A stretch of DNA of 64,000 bases. It comes from Blasia pusilla. Its lineage: Eukaryota > Marchantiophyta > Marchantiopsida > Blasiales. The notes under the pieces were generated by a model that was not told where the DNA came from, made no database searches, and saw nothing but the letters and a program-made list of their open reading frames with translations. This document shows, piece by piece, positions 1-10,886 of the stretch; position 1 is the first letter of the stretch; every line of letters begins with the position of its first letter. The DNA lies in contig CM114274.1 in assembly GCA_050084515.1 (NCBI GenBank), positions 42,966,001-43,030,000 on the forward strand. The letters run 5' to 3'. The position numbers and the translations under genes are program-made.

Positions 1-2019
1 TAGTAATGCACCATCTTGTACTTGCAAGCGAACCCAAGAGGAAGATAATTTCACTTTCAATTTGGGACATGGTAGTCCCTGATCCAATTATAACCATGAA
101 GTGAGCATAGATGGGGTGGTTCACGGAGAAATCCCAATTCAAGAAAGAATTGATTAGACAATGCGATTGTGGCTCATCCGCTTCATTGATATGTATGATC
201 AAGAAGAGCTTATTCACGAACTCGCCATAAATCTCCAAAATTGAGAGGCTCAAAACTTCTTTTTTACGTAGGGGTTAAATCCACAAGAAGTTTCAGATCT
301 TGTCAACACAATCCGACAACTTGACAAGTTATCAAGTTGTGTTGAGCTCAATGTCCAAAACGATCATCGACATCCATTGGTGGATGATCTTGTCTTGAGG
401 AGGTTCGAATTGATTTTGCTATCTTTCTTATTGTAAGATTTTCCTCAAAGGATTGAAGGGGGCTATCCGCGAACATACCATTACCCTCCTCAGATGCAGC
501 AAGAACTCTTTGGATTCTTTGAGAGAGATTGGGAGATGTTTTCAACACAACCAACACAAGACACATCTGATGGTGAAGCGGAAGTTGTGCTGGAGAGGAC
601 TATTCCTTGCGAAGGGGGGACCTGCATTACTAGAGCTAGGTGAAGAGTTGGTAAGACCTCTGAGTCGGTGTTACATACATTCGATGATGAATCATATTAG
701 ATAGAATGAGTTTGTGTTTATATCTCTCTAATATACATAAGGATGAGGTTCCTCTCAATCCACAAGTTATTAGATATCACTCATTTTTGGAAGAAATGAA
801 TGATTTTTTTCTTGAAAGTGTTTATTTTTACAATCTTATGGACAAATGTCAAATCCCTTTAGGAAAGTTGAATGCATGTTTTTGTATGAAGCTCTATGGA
901 TGGGGATTTAGAGTTGGAAAGTACTAAGGAATTGGAAGATTAAGAGTTGAATTACTTTCAAAATAGAAATTTCAACTTCATTGATTCCTACTATTTTTGG
1001 CATTTGCTAACTTTAAGGACCTTGAATGCGAAACAATTATGAAAAATGTCCACGAAATGAATTCATGAAACATCTCTAATTTTTCTCTAGAATTATCCTT
1101 GGGTAAGGTGGAAAGTACGATGATGGGAAATATGTGTTTGATTAAAATAAGGATTTATTTATTTATTATTTTTAAATATATTTTCATATTTTATAATATT
1201 TTTAATTTAAATTTTATAAGGAGATGAGATTTTTTATTTTAAAATTTTATTATTGTCCATAAAACTATTCTTAAATTTACCCCATGGGCTTATACTACAC
1301 TAAAAAGTAGAGCGAGGGGAATATTTTAATTCATAAAAAATATCAAAAATTATTTCAATTTTATGAAATAAATTATTTTATTTCATAGATAGGGAATTAA
1401 TAATAAAATAAAGTATAAGAGTATGTCCAAAAAAGAAATATTCTTCAAAAATATGAAAAAAATCTATTTAAACTCTTAGACTAAAATTATGATTGGAAAT
1501 TTTCATTTAAAAAATTCCCATATTTTGAAAAAAACTAAAATTGAAGGGCGTAATTATTTCTAATCTTAGTTTTATGATCTATTTTTTATTTTTCTTAAAA
1601 TTATTGAAATTTTAAGGAATATGAAAGATATTTTTATGATTTCATATTTTCCAATTTTTTTGTACTTCTTAAAGGTCCATTGGAGGGGCATAGTTAATTT
1701 CTAACTAGTCTTTATTAGGTTCTAACCTTATAAAGCCCTTAACAAAAAATTTATCTTCCATAACTAAAATATTGATGAAGAAATTTATTTTCAAAATTTC
1801 TTTAGTTTGAAATCACTTCTTCAATATTATCTCATTATATTATTTCAAATTTATTGATAAATTAAAATTTATTGATGTTATTTTCAACCATGTATGTACT
1901 ATGTATGCTTCTAAAGTGCCTCTTGGAGAATATTACTAATATATTTTCTTCTATAATAAAAATATTTTTTTTAATTGGAGAAATTTTCTTTGAGAATCCT
2001 AATTTTCAAGTTCAGTAAA
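1..2019. other. AT-rich intergenic DNA without a recognised gene
   Basis: Short open frames occur on both strands in the first 1 kb but none resembles a protein family I know. From about 1140 to 1960 the sequence is very AT-rich with A and T runs, typical of non-coding plant DNA. No RNA gene or transposon end was recognised. Confidence 0.5.
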
Positions 2020-4335
2020 ATTTCGGTGGTTTTTAGGCCCGTGCGATCAATCCTTTTAGAAAATGAGAGTCTTTCCATTTTCTATCTTATTCAAGAACCT
2101 TTTATCTTAAATTTGAGACATTTGATCCCGAAGGTGTATCTAAACTCCCTTCAAAGTTTCAAGAAAAATGAATTTATTAACAAAATCCCCCAAAACATTT
2201 AATGGTTTTGGACTTGCGTGAACACATCTTATAGCAAAAAAATTATCTTTACAATTTCTATCTTGTTCAAGGATCTCATCTTGACCTAAAATTGGGACAC
2301 TTGATCCTTAAGGTGTATCTAGACTTCATGGAAAGTTTCAAGGAAAATAGAGTTGTGAACCAAAGGCCAATAGTACTTAAGTGGTTTTGGGACTCGCATG
2401 ATTCAACCTTCTTGAGAAGGAGGGTCTTTCCAATTTCCATCTTGTTCAACAATCTCATCTTCACCTGAAATTTGGGACACTTGATCCTTAAGGTTTATTT
2501 AGAATTTTTGGAAAGTTTCAAGGAAAATGGAGTTGTGAACTAAAGGCCAATAGTATTTCAGTGGTTTTTGAACTTGCGTGATTAAACCTTCTTGAAAAAA
2601 AGGATCTTTCCAATTTCCATTTTGTTCAAGGATCTCTTTTTTATCTAAAATTTAGGAAACTTGATCCTTAAGGTGTATCTAGACTTCCTGAAAAGTTTCA
2701 AGGAAAATAGAGATATAACCAAAAGCCTAAAAATATTTAACTGGTTTTTGGACCTAGATGATCATACCTTTTAGCAAAAGAGGGTCTTTCCAATTTCCAT
2801 CTTGTTTAAGGACTTCATATTGACCTAAAATTGGGAAACTTGATTCTAAAGGTGTATATAGAATTCTTGAAAATTTTGGAAAAAAATGCAGCTATAACCA
2901 AACTCCAAAAAATATTTAAGGGGTTTTTGGACCCACGCAATTAGACTTTTAAGCAAAAAAAGATCTTTCAAATTTTTATCTTCGTCAAGGATCTCATCTT
3001 GGGCTGAAATTCAGGACAATTTATCCTTAATGTGTATCTAGACTTCTTGGAAAGTTTCAAGGAAAATGGAGTTGTGACCCAAAGGCCAATAATATTTGAG
3101 TGGTTTTTGGACCCGAGCTACTAAACCTTCTTGGAAAAGAGGGGCTTTCCAATTTCCATCTTGTGCAATGATCTCATCTTGACCTGAAATTTAGTATAAT
3201 TGATCCTTTAGGTATATCTAGACGGCTTAAAAAGTTTCAAGAAAAATAGGTTTGTGACCAAAAGCCTAAAAATATTTAAGTGGTTTTTGGACCCATGCAA
3301 TGAGATCGATCTCTTAGCAAAAGAGGATCTTTCCAATCTCCATCTTATTCAAGGACCTCATCTTGACCTAAAATTTTGGACACTTAATCCTTAAGGTGTA
3401 TTTAGACTTCCTGAAAAGTTTCAAGAAAAATAGAGATTTTAAAAAAATCCTACAAATATTTAAGTGGTTTTTGGACTCCTACGATTAGACCTTTATGCAA
3501 AAGAGATTCTTTCGAATTTCCATGTTCTTCAAGAACCTCATCTTCAGCTAAAATTTGGGAAAATTTATCCTTGGAAAGTTTCAAGGAAAATGGACTTTTC
3601 ACCCAAAGGTCAATAATATTTAAATGGTTTTTGAACTTGGTGAAACCTTCTTGGAAAAGAGGATCTTTCTAATTTCGATCTTGTTCAAGGATCTCATCTT
3701 CACAAAAAAATTAGGACAACTAATATTAAGGTATATCTAGACTTCCTGAAAAGTTTCAAGCAAAATGGATTTGTAACTAAAATTCCAAAAATATTTGAAG
3801 TGGGTTTCGGACCCACGTATTTAGACTTTCTCACAAAACAAGATCTTTCCAATTTCCATCTTTTTCAAGGATCTCATTGTAAGCTGAAATTTGGGACACT
3901 TGGTCCTCAAGGTGTATCTAAAATTCTTGGAAAGTTTCGAAAAAGATGAAGTTGTGACCTAAAGGCCAAAAATATCAAAGTGGTTTTTGGACCTACGTCA
4001 TTAAACCTTCTTGGAAAAGAAGGTCTTACCAATTTCCATCTTGTTCAAGGATCTCATGTGGACCTAAAATGTGGGACAATTGATCTTTAGGGTTTGTCTA
4101 TATCCACTGCAAAGTTTCAAGCAAAATGGAGTTATTGACCAAAAGCCCAAAAATATTGAAGTGGTTTTTAAACCCTCTTGATTTAATTAAAACCTTCTGG
4201 AAAAAGAGGGACTTTCATTTTCCATCTTCTCCAAGGAACTCATCCTAAGCTGAAATTTGGCACACTTGATCCTTAAGGTATATCTAGACTACCTGCAAAG
4301 TTTCTATCAAAATGAACTTGTCCCCCAATCCAAAA
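2020..4335. repeat. Tandem array of about 13 monomers of ~180 bp
   Basis: A landmark motif, CTTTCCAATTTCCATCTTG with small changes, recurs at about 2074, 2252, 2431, 2611, 2791, 2970, 3150, 3334, 3514, 3670, 3850, 4030 and 4216. The spacing is nearly always 178-184 bp, with one short (156) and one slightly long (186) step. Each monomer also carries a GGACACTTGATCCTTAAGG-like block, an AAGTTTCAAGGAAAATGG-like block and a GTGGTTTTTGGACC-like block. Two flavours occur just before the landmark, one with TTAGCAAAAG and one with CTTCTTGGAAAAG. Monomers are visibly diverged, so the array is old. The monomer length is in the range of plant satellite repeats. Stops occur in all frames, so it is not a repeat protein. 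Confidence 0.9.
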
Positions 4336-4506
4336 ATAAAAAGTGTTTCTAACTTGCCTACAAAATATTTTGGAAACGAAATGTGCAGAAAAACATCTAC
4401 TATCCTCAAAACAATACTTTCAATTGGAACTTCAATATAAAACATTGATTTATTATCGAGAATGTTAGTGAATTTATTCGTCTGCTTATTGTGGATAAAA
4501 CCATAT

Positions 4507-6643
4507 TTAGAAAGAGATCACTTGTGCTAATATGGACTTAGCCAAAATGTGCAATGTTGGGGCACCTTGACCTTGCATGCTCCACCAATCAAAGGGGCTA
4601 AGTGAATCGACGAATTCCCTACCAAACTTGTCCACAAATAGTTCTTGATGGTTCATAATGTTGCCCAACTCTTGCAAACAAATGCTTACATAAGAATTAG
4701 TCTTGGTGATATTGAGGCCATGCACCCCCTTTATGTAGACTGTCAAATATTTTTTGAAAACTCTCATGCTCTCAACATTTGAAGTGATGTCTTGAATACT
4801 ATCAAGAAGATTGTAAGGGATGAGAATATAGCCAACTGCATGTAATTTATTGTGGATAAGTGACACTTATCCACAATAAACCATTTTCGTAGCTCTAGAC
4901 ATTGTTACAAAAAAACTATGACGCCTTCCACTCACATTGGGCCATGGAGTTACATGAAAAGAACAAGTCTCTTCCATTATCTCAAATATATGGCAATAAA
5001 TATGCCCCATCATTGGTTTATGACCATTGCACTCTCTCAAGAGAATAATAGTTGGCAAAGCCGTAAGAAACAATTCTTCATCTTTTATCAAAAAATTGTG
5101 ACTGAACATAATAATCTCAAGCTCTCGTGCCTTCTCCCTTCGCCTCACATCCCTCCTATTGAAATACTCCCTAAAAGCATTTGTGAAAACCATGGCATGG
5201 AACGCCTTGCTCAATTCTAAGATACATCCCAACATTATAAAGTTTGTTGCCAAGCACGTGTTTGCAAGAAGCAACAATCATCTTTTCATTAGGTTGGTTA
5301 GGTTGTGCAAAAATCATGTCCATCCAAGGCCACTTACCCCATTATTTGCATACCAGATCAAGAGTATGTGATACACATCCACCCCAAAGAATCTGAAGAA
5401 ACTATGCTTCAATAAGTTTCCTTGCTGCTCGCTTTTTGCTAGCGTTGTTTGTCACAAGTTGTAACACATTCTTTGGACCTATGCGCATGATGGTCCTCTC
5501 TATGTGAATTTCCAACAATTCAGCCATTTGGGATTTCCCCTTGGTGTCTACCGACTCGATCATGATCTCACCTCAAGGACACGAGACCATAATGTTCAGT
5601 AAAGGCTTACACCTCATATGGGTCTAAGAATCCGTGATAATCATGGTGTTGGTGTGAGAAAACAGAAATTTTTCCGGGGTGTAGCCCCTGGAAATTTTTT
5701 CTATTGATAGAAACGAAGAAAAATAGGTTAAAAACCCTAGTTTCTCGAGTAGTGAAATAGTCGGGAGCCGTAGCGGTAGCGCATTCTCGTATGTCGAGTT
5801 ATCTCCATATTCAGGTTCCATCGAAGCTCTTTTGTAAGCGCACGGACGGACTAGGCCACTTTGTATCTCTAAGTTTTGTAAAGATCTCAGTGATTTCGTT
5901 ACTTTCTGTTTTCTTACACATGGCCCCAAAACATAAACTCTCCAATATGTCATCCACCTTTTCCTTCGCCTTCTTCATATGCTTCTCGAGTAGAGCGGTG
6001 CGTAACAAATTGTAACTAGGATTTGAGTAACCCTTCACCTTTGTTGATGCCAACATTGCTTGCTTGAAAGCATCTTACCTTACTATGTTGAATGGTATAT
6101 CACATTTGTAGAAACACTTTGTCCACATGTCATTTACAATTTCTATTCCTTGGATGTTGAAAGAATCCCTCAGATTGGCTTGCTTCTTTCCGGTGCTACT
6201 AGTTGCCCAACTCCGCCCAACTACTCCTCTACATTCATCAAGTTTGTCACTGGGTGTCATGTCCGCAATCCTATCAACTTTGGACAAAACATAAACACTA
6301 TTTTCTATCTATTGTGAACTTATTGATAATGGCGCCGTATCCTCCACTTCACTCGAGGGTCTCTCTTTCCTTCTTTGTCAATTTCCCACAAGTACCATGT
6401 TTCAAAGATCCCGTTGCACACTAGGAGGGACCTTCACACATGATTTGGCATGATGATATTCTAATTCTCATCCCTTGTCTTTCTTCTCTATTGTGTAAAA
6501 TGCTCCACCATTTGCATGCTATAACAGGTTTTCATAGTATACGAATAATACTTCCTGTGCCATTTGCTTGATGTTCCACCTTCCATTTGTACTTCTTCCC
6601 AATGTTCCTTCACAACATATTGTAGTTTTCCGGCTTTGGTCAT
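4507..6643 (-). pseudogene. Degenerate hAT-superfamily transposase (BED / DUF659 / dimerization type)
   Basis: Read on the minus strand, separate open pieces line up in the order of a plant hAT transposase. A possible BED-finger-like N-terminus begins at ATG 6643 (KAGKLQYVVKEHWEEV, then VKVPPSVQRDL in another frame). It is followed by a DUF659-like region (FYKCDIPFNIVR near 6100, then KGYSNPSYNLLRTALLEKHM near 6030). Next comes the central part (CILELSKAFHAMVFTNAFREY and FNRRDVRRREKARELE near 5200) and then a C-terminal dimerization-like end (DSLSPFDWWSMQGQGAPTLH near 4550). Frames change and stops interrupt, so it cannot make a working enzyme. hAT enzymes cut and paste DNA in the nucleus. 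I did not find convincing terminal inverted repeats or an 8-bp target duplication. The C-terminal assignment is firmer than the BED part. Confidence 0.65.
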
Positions 6644-8096
6644 GACTATAGGCAGATACCAACCCCATCCAATATTATTTGGATAATTTTGAATAATTTT
6701 ATAATGTCAATAATAGGATATATCGATCAGTGAAATATATGCAAATTACACCAAATATTGCTCGTGAATGCTCCAATAACAATTATGGAACACTCACTAT
6801 GAACAAGAAAGATCAATATGCTAATCTAGATAATCGAGATACCTTCAATTATCTAATTGTAAAACATATTCTCACTTATCAAGTTCACCGATGTATGGAG
6901 AAAAAAACTTTCACAAAAGAGTAGAGAAAGGGAGACGTGAAGGAAGGAATGAGATTATGAGGGTATATAAAAAATCAGCAAGTTTATATAGGAGAGGGTG
7001 GAAGGAAGAAAATAAACCCTTCATTATTTTTCCTCATCTATCCCCACTTGCTATTTATTTCTAAACCATTTCCACTAATCACCATTTATCAAATCTTTTT
7101 TTCTCCTAATCCCAATCCTTTTTCAACTATCTTAACTTTTTTATCCACTTTACTTTGCAACTAACCTATTTTCTAATACAACCATCCTATCCGATTATAT
7201 TTTAACATCCTCCCTTCCTCTCTCCACCTATTTTATCTCCACTTCTTTAACCACTTTCATTTGTAACTTACCTATTCTCTAATAGAACCACCCGATGCAA
7301 TTATATTTTAATCATATACTTGCTTCTCTATCCCCTCAAGGGTCTTCAATAACAATTAGAATCCTCTCCTACTCGCACACGATCCCATACATCAACCGTG
7401 CTTAAGCCCGCACCCAACCCTGCGGACCCTACTTCCACCTGCATCCTCCGACACTATCTAGAGCCTTAGCCCGCACTATTGCAAGCTCCAAACCTACGTC
7501 CACCAGGAGCCCGCATGGTCCATACGTAAAATCACACCTTGCCCTATTAGCCCGCACTAGGCCTACATGGCCTGCTTGCACGCCTGCCCACCAGTCCGCA
7601 CTTGGCCTGCCCTCTTGCCCTCTAGCCCACACCATGCCTACAAGGGGGGGCTTATGGTCAACCGTCAACCGCGTCGTGTCCGTGGCATGTCTTCATCCCA
7701 CACCTTGTCGCGCACCCTTCATCCCAGTCGACACCTTTTCCCGTGGCTAAAGCCCGCCAGGGCGATGTGGGCTCCGAAAAAAACCTGGGCTGATTTGGCA
7801 TGTCCGTTTTGATGCAACCTTGTGTGTAAAATAAACAAGATAACCAATCTTATTAACAAAATATATAGGAATCATACGCATCAATTTCTTACGAGATACT
7901 ACTATTTTGACTCCACAAAACACATATGTTGATGACATTGATGTTGAAGTCATATCTCGATGCAATAGAGATGTAATTTCTATCCATGTATATATGTCCT
8001 TATTTTCAAGTCACATTTCTTATTTTTTCCAGTTTTCTTCTTACTAATATTTGTACACATGTCTGCTACCAGGAACACACCTATCAAGAGCAAGCC
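6644..8096. other. Intergenic DNA with a GC-rich island at about 7400-7800
   Basis: From 6650 to 7370 the sequence is AT-rich without a recognisable gene. From about 7400 to 7800 it turns GC-rich, and the motif AGCCCGCAC or close variants recurs about seven times at irregular 30-60-bp spacing (near 7406, 7470, 7509, 7552, 7591, 7625 and 7750). Open frames on both strands there follow from composition and show no family resemblance. The stretch just before 8097 may be the degraded upstream part of the Helitron helicase. Confidence 0.45.
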
Positions 8097-8459
8097 AATG
8101 GAACTCGATTGGTTGTTTATGGACTCTCATGAATAATTATTGATATGGAGATCATGATCGAGAGGAACATCTGGGATCCAATTTTTATGCCTTGTATCCC
8201 TTTAATTGGCTTTGACTTTGATTTACTATTTGAACTATGAATATTTCAATTATGTGTTTGGTCAGCTTTCGCTATGACTATCAATAAGTCCCAAGGCCAA
8301 ACTATACGTCATGTGGATCTTTATCTTCCGACTAATTTTTTCACGTGGACAACTATACATTGGCTTACAAAAAATGAGTTCCATTATGATCTATATTATT
8401 ATTTGAGGAGCGTCTCTCAAATGGCGACGACTTTAGCATTCACCAAGTGTCTTTTTTAG
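8097..8459 (+). pseudogene. Helitron helicase (RepHel) C-terminal fragment
   Basis: One frame runs from NGTRLVVYGLS, through a stop, a degenerate linker and a second stop, to AFAMTINKSQGQTIRHVDLYLP. These are the landmark C-terminal motifs of the PIF1-like helicase of plant Helitrons: the NGTR motif, then helicase motif V/VI with INKSQGQT. The normal order and roughly normal spacing are kept. After about 8360 the similarity fades where the LSR motif would be expected. Two in-frame stops (after GLS and before IFQL) and the absence of Rep and upstream helicase motifs show a dead fragment. Helitrons transpose by rolling-circle replication. I could not define a convincing 3' hairpin and CTRR end nearby. 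Confidence 0.75.
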
Positions 8460-8956
8460 CTCAAAAATGTATGACGCGTGGCATGTATGTCTATCATATA
8501 AAATATTTTGAATAAATTAAAAAGGGCGTTTAGGGTTACAAGGACCTTGCATCGCACGATCCCTCACGAATCCTAACTAGTAATGTTAAGAAGCAATGCT
8601 TCACTTGACGGCCTAATGTAATTTATAAAGAAATTCTGACATCACAATTTTCGTACATCGATACAAATTCTCAACACCTAGTACATGGCACTAGTATGGC
8701 TAGTCGAGAATTGGGTACTGCTACATTTAATATATCTATATTATTATTGGCGACACGGGTCGCAGCAACAAACATCTCTATGCTTGACACATGTCCTTTT
8801 AATTGCCTATACTTATGACACGTGTCCTCTCTAAAAGCTTAGTTCCCTCTAATTAAGATGTAGAAGCGTTCAAGATGAAGATTGGAGATCTGAGGAAGGC
8901 TCTTCTTTCACCCGTACTAAGCACGGGCACGAGCATTGGCACCAGCTAGTACTAAT

Positions 8957-9351
8957 GACGGAGGAGGGTCCTCTTGCCATGTGTTTTTTTAGGGTTGCCA
9001 CCTGTCTCCTAAATGATGGTAGTACTCCATTTGTGAATGTGGAATAAGGGAGAGTGAAAATTGAAATGGGGAGTGCCTTGATCAAAAGGGAGTTGGAATG
9101 GTTGCAAAGCTCAAATACTAAGTATGGATGGCGGAGGAGTGCCTCTTCTTGCCATGTGTTTTTTAGGGTTGCCACCTGTTGCCTAAATGATGGTACTACT
9201 CCATTTGTGCATGTGGAATAGTGGAACAAGGGAGAGTGAAAATCGAAATGGAGAGTGCCTTGATCAAAAGGGAGTTGGAATGGTTGCAAAGCTCAAATAC
9301 TACGTATGGATGGCGGAGGAGCGCCTCCTCTTGCCATGTGTTTTTTAGGGT
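8957..9351. repeat. Tandem repeat, two full ~175-182-bp units plus a partial third
   Basis: Unit 1 (8957-9130) and unit 2 (9131-9312) are near-identical, sharing landmarks such as TTGCCATGTGTTTTTTAGGG, GATCAAAAGGGAGTTGGAAT and GGTTGCAAAGCTCAAATACT. A third copy (9313-9351) stops after TTTTTTAGGGT, where the sequence changes to TCAAAATCACCC. Unit 2 has a short extra stretch (TAGTGGAAC). An open frame on the minus strand passes through it but shows no family. Confidence 0.9.
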
Positions 9352-9559
9352 CAAAATCACCCTATAAATCAGCTCCGTTAACTCAATTATCTCAATTAAA
9401 CTTGGTTCTTACACGTGTCATAACGAGAAAGTACCAAACGTATACGTGTCATAACTGGAGGAGGGATCCTCAAACCCGTCCTCTTAATTATATAGATTAA
9501 CATTTTGTATACCGTATCATGATCGGGTATCTAAAATGAAAGGGAGTACTTACACCAAT

Positions 9560-9635
9560 GCGCTATGCGTGCAAGACCACAATGAGTGGCACTCATTGTG
9601 CGCTATGAGTGGAAGACCACAGTGCCAAGTCACTA
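9560..9635. repeat. 40-bp direct repeat containing an 11-bp inverted repeat
   Basis: TGCGCTATGCGTGCAAGACC at 9560 recurs as TGCGCTATGAGTGGAAGACC at about 9600. Between them, 9578-9600 is a perfect inverted repeat of 11 bp (CACAATGAGTG and CACTCATTGTG) around a single G. It lies about 1.3 kb upstream of the oxidoreductase start codon; no function can be assigned. Confidence 0.75.
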
Positions 9636-9737
9636 TCTTATCCACTTTCTCAATTTACGGAAACTGAGCGCCACACCATTCCCCGGCATTCACTGGCGGT
9701 GATCCACTCCGAATTTTATTCGTGTGAAATTCGTCTG

Positions 9738-9782
9738 TTTTTTAGGGTCAAAATCACCCTATAAATCAGCTCCGTCAACTCC
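9738..9782. repeat. 45-bp templated insertion flanked by 14-bp direct repeats
   Basis: The 45 bp starting TTTTTTAGGGTCAAAATCAC are almost identical to 9341-9385 some 400 bp upstream. The insert is bracketed by GTGAAATTCGTCTG at 9724-9737 and again at 9783-9796. So a copy of the upstream sequence was placed into a site that was duplicated in the process. Confidence 0.85.
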
Positions 9783-9796
9783 GTGAAATTCGTCTG

Positions 9797-10886
9797 ATCG
9801 AGTAACGGAAAGATGACCTGGCAGTCCGACGCCCAGACACCAGTAGTATACAACGGAGGATGTTCTGGTGTGGACAGCTAACGATGGGACGTTTCTATCC
9901 GCGTCAGAAGTGGTCCGGGTTCATTGTACGTAACCTGGACCACTGCAGTGTTTCAGGGTCTGTTTCGCTCCAATATATTTCTTCTCTCTTCCTTTCTTAT
10001 TCTTATTTCAATAAGTTACGTATATCCTACCGGACGGAACTGCTACGCGTCGGTGTCAGCAGCTTCGTTCCGTCGACTCTATTACTATTATCCGTCACCT
10101 ACCCTCACTATGGAAGAAAGAAGCCTCGAGTCGGTGGTGAAGATTACTACTGTACTCTCCCTCCAGTCACGGACCCCGACGGACGGGAAAATCTATGGCT
10201 GCTCGGATTCCCGTTCGAAGAACGAATATCCTCCGACTAGTGATACCATCCGATTGGAGTAGTAGCCTACTGTAAAAGGAATCCCTATGAGAAGTGGTAC
10301 AAGAACATTCATCGAACGGTATGCGGGTAGATCGACGGTAAAAGTGGGCATTTGAAGAAACGGCCGAATTAGAATCCAGGATTGGCGGACGAATGAAGCG
10401 AGCCTTGTATGATTGAGGGGTGAAATTGGGCAATCTCAGCTGTCGTGCAGTGCTGAACTTCTCACAGATCTGACGCCTTCTAGGCGACATACGGTGCACG
10501 AGATATAAAGCCCGTGACCGAGCAAGCGATGTCTGTCTGAAGCGGACGGAGCAAGGACTCTGGTCGACTTCTGGGGGTCTTCGAGGGATGATGTTATTGG
10601 GATTACATTCTGCTGTTGGAAGATATCTGGTGTTGTAGAGCTGTTCGATCTTTCAAAGGCGAGGCCCGAGGAGGAATCGCTAGCTGAAGAGGATTCTAAC
10701 ATCGATTCTTCGAGAGCGAGTGAGCGAGACTTACCAATTGTAACTGGCCCAATTTGAAGTCGTCGTACGAGACACCGAAAGCTTTTGGTTCTGTCAATAT
10801 CAGTCTGAGGAGAGGCAATTCGTGAGGGTTCAAAACTGAAAAAAATTGCGATTAGTAAGCGCCCATACGCAGAGACCGATCTTGGA
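9797..10886. other. Upstream region and 5' leader of the oxidoreductase gene
   Basis: Overlapping open frames exist on both strands (about 9860-10700) without resemblance to known proteins. The base composition is richer in G and C than the DNA to the left, as expected for promoter and leader of the gene starting at 10887. I see no unambiguous TATA box or transcription start. Confidence 0.4.

Noticed and set aside
7429-7812. Open frames on both strands in the GC-rich island
   Set aside because: No family resemblance; frames are open because of composition and lack of AT-rich stops.
9860-10702. Overlapping open frames of 88-126 codons upstream of the oxidoreductase
   Set aside because: Several frames on both strands overlap, none with motifs; more likely promoter and leader sequence.
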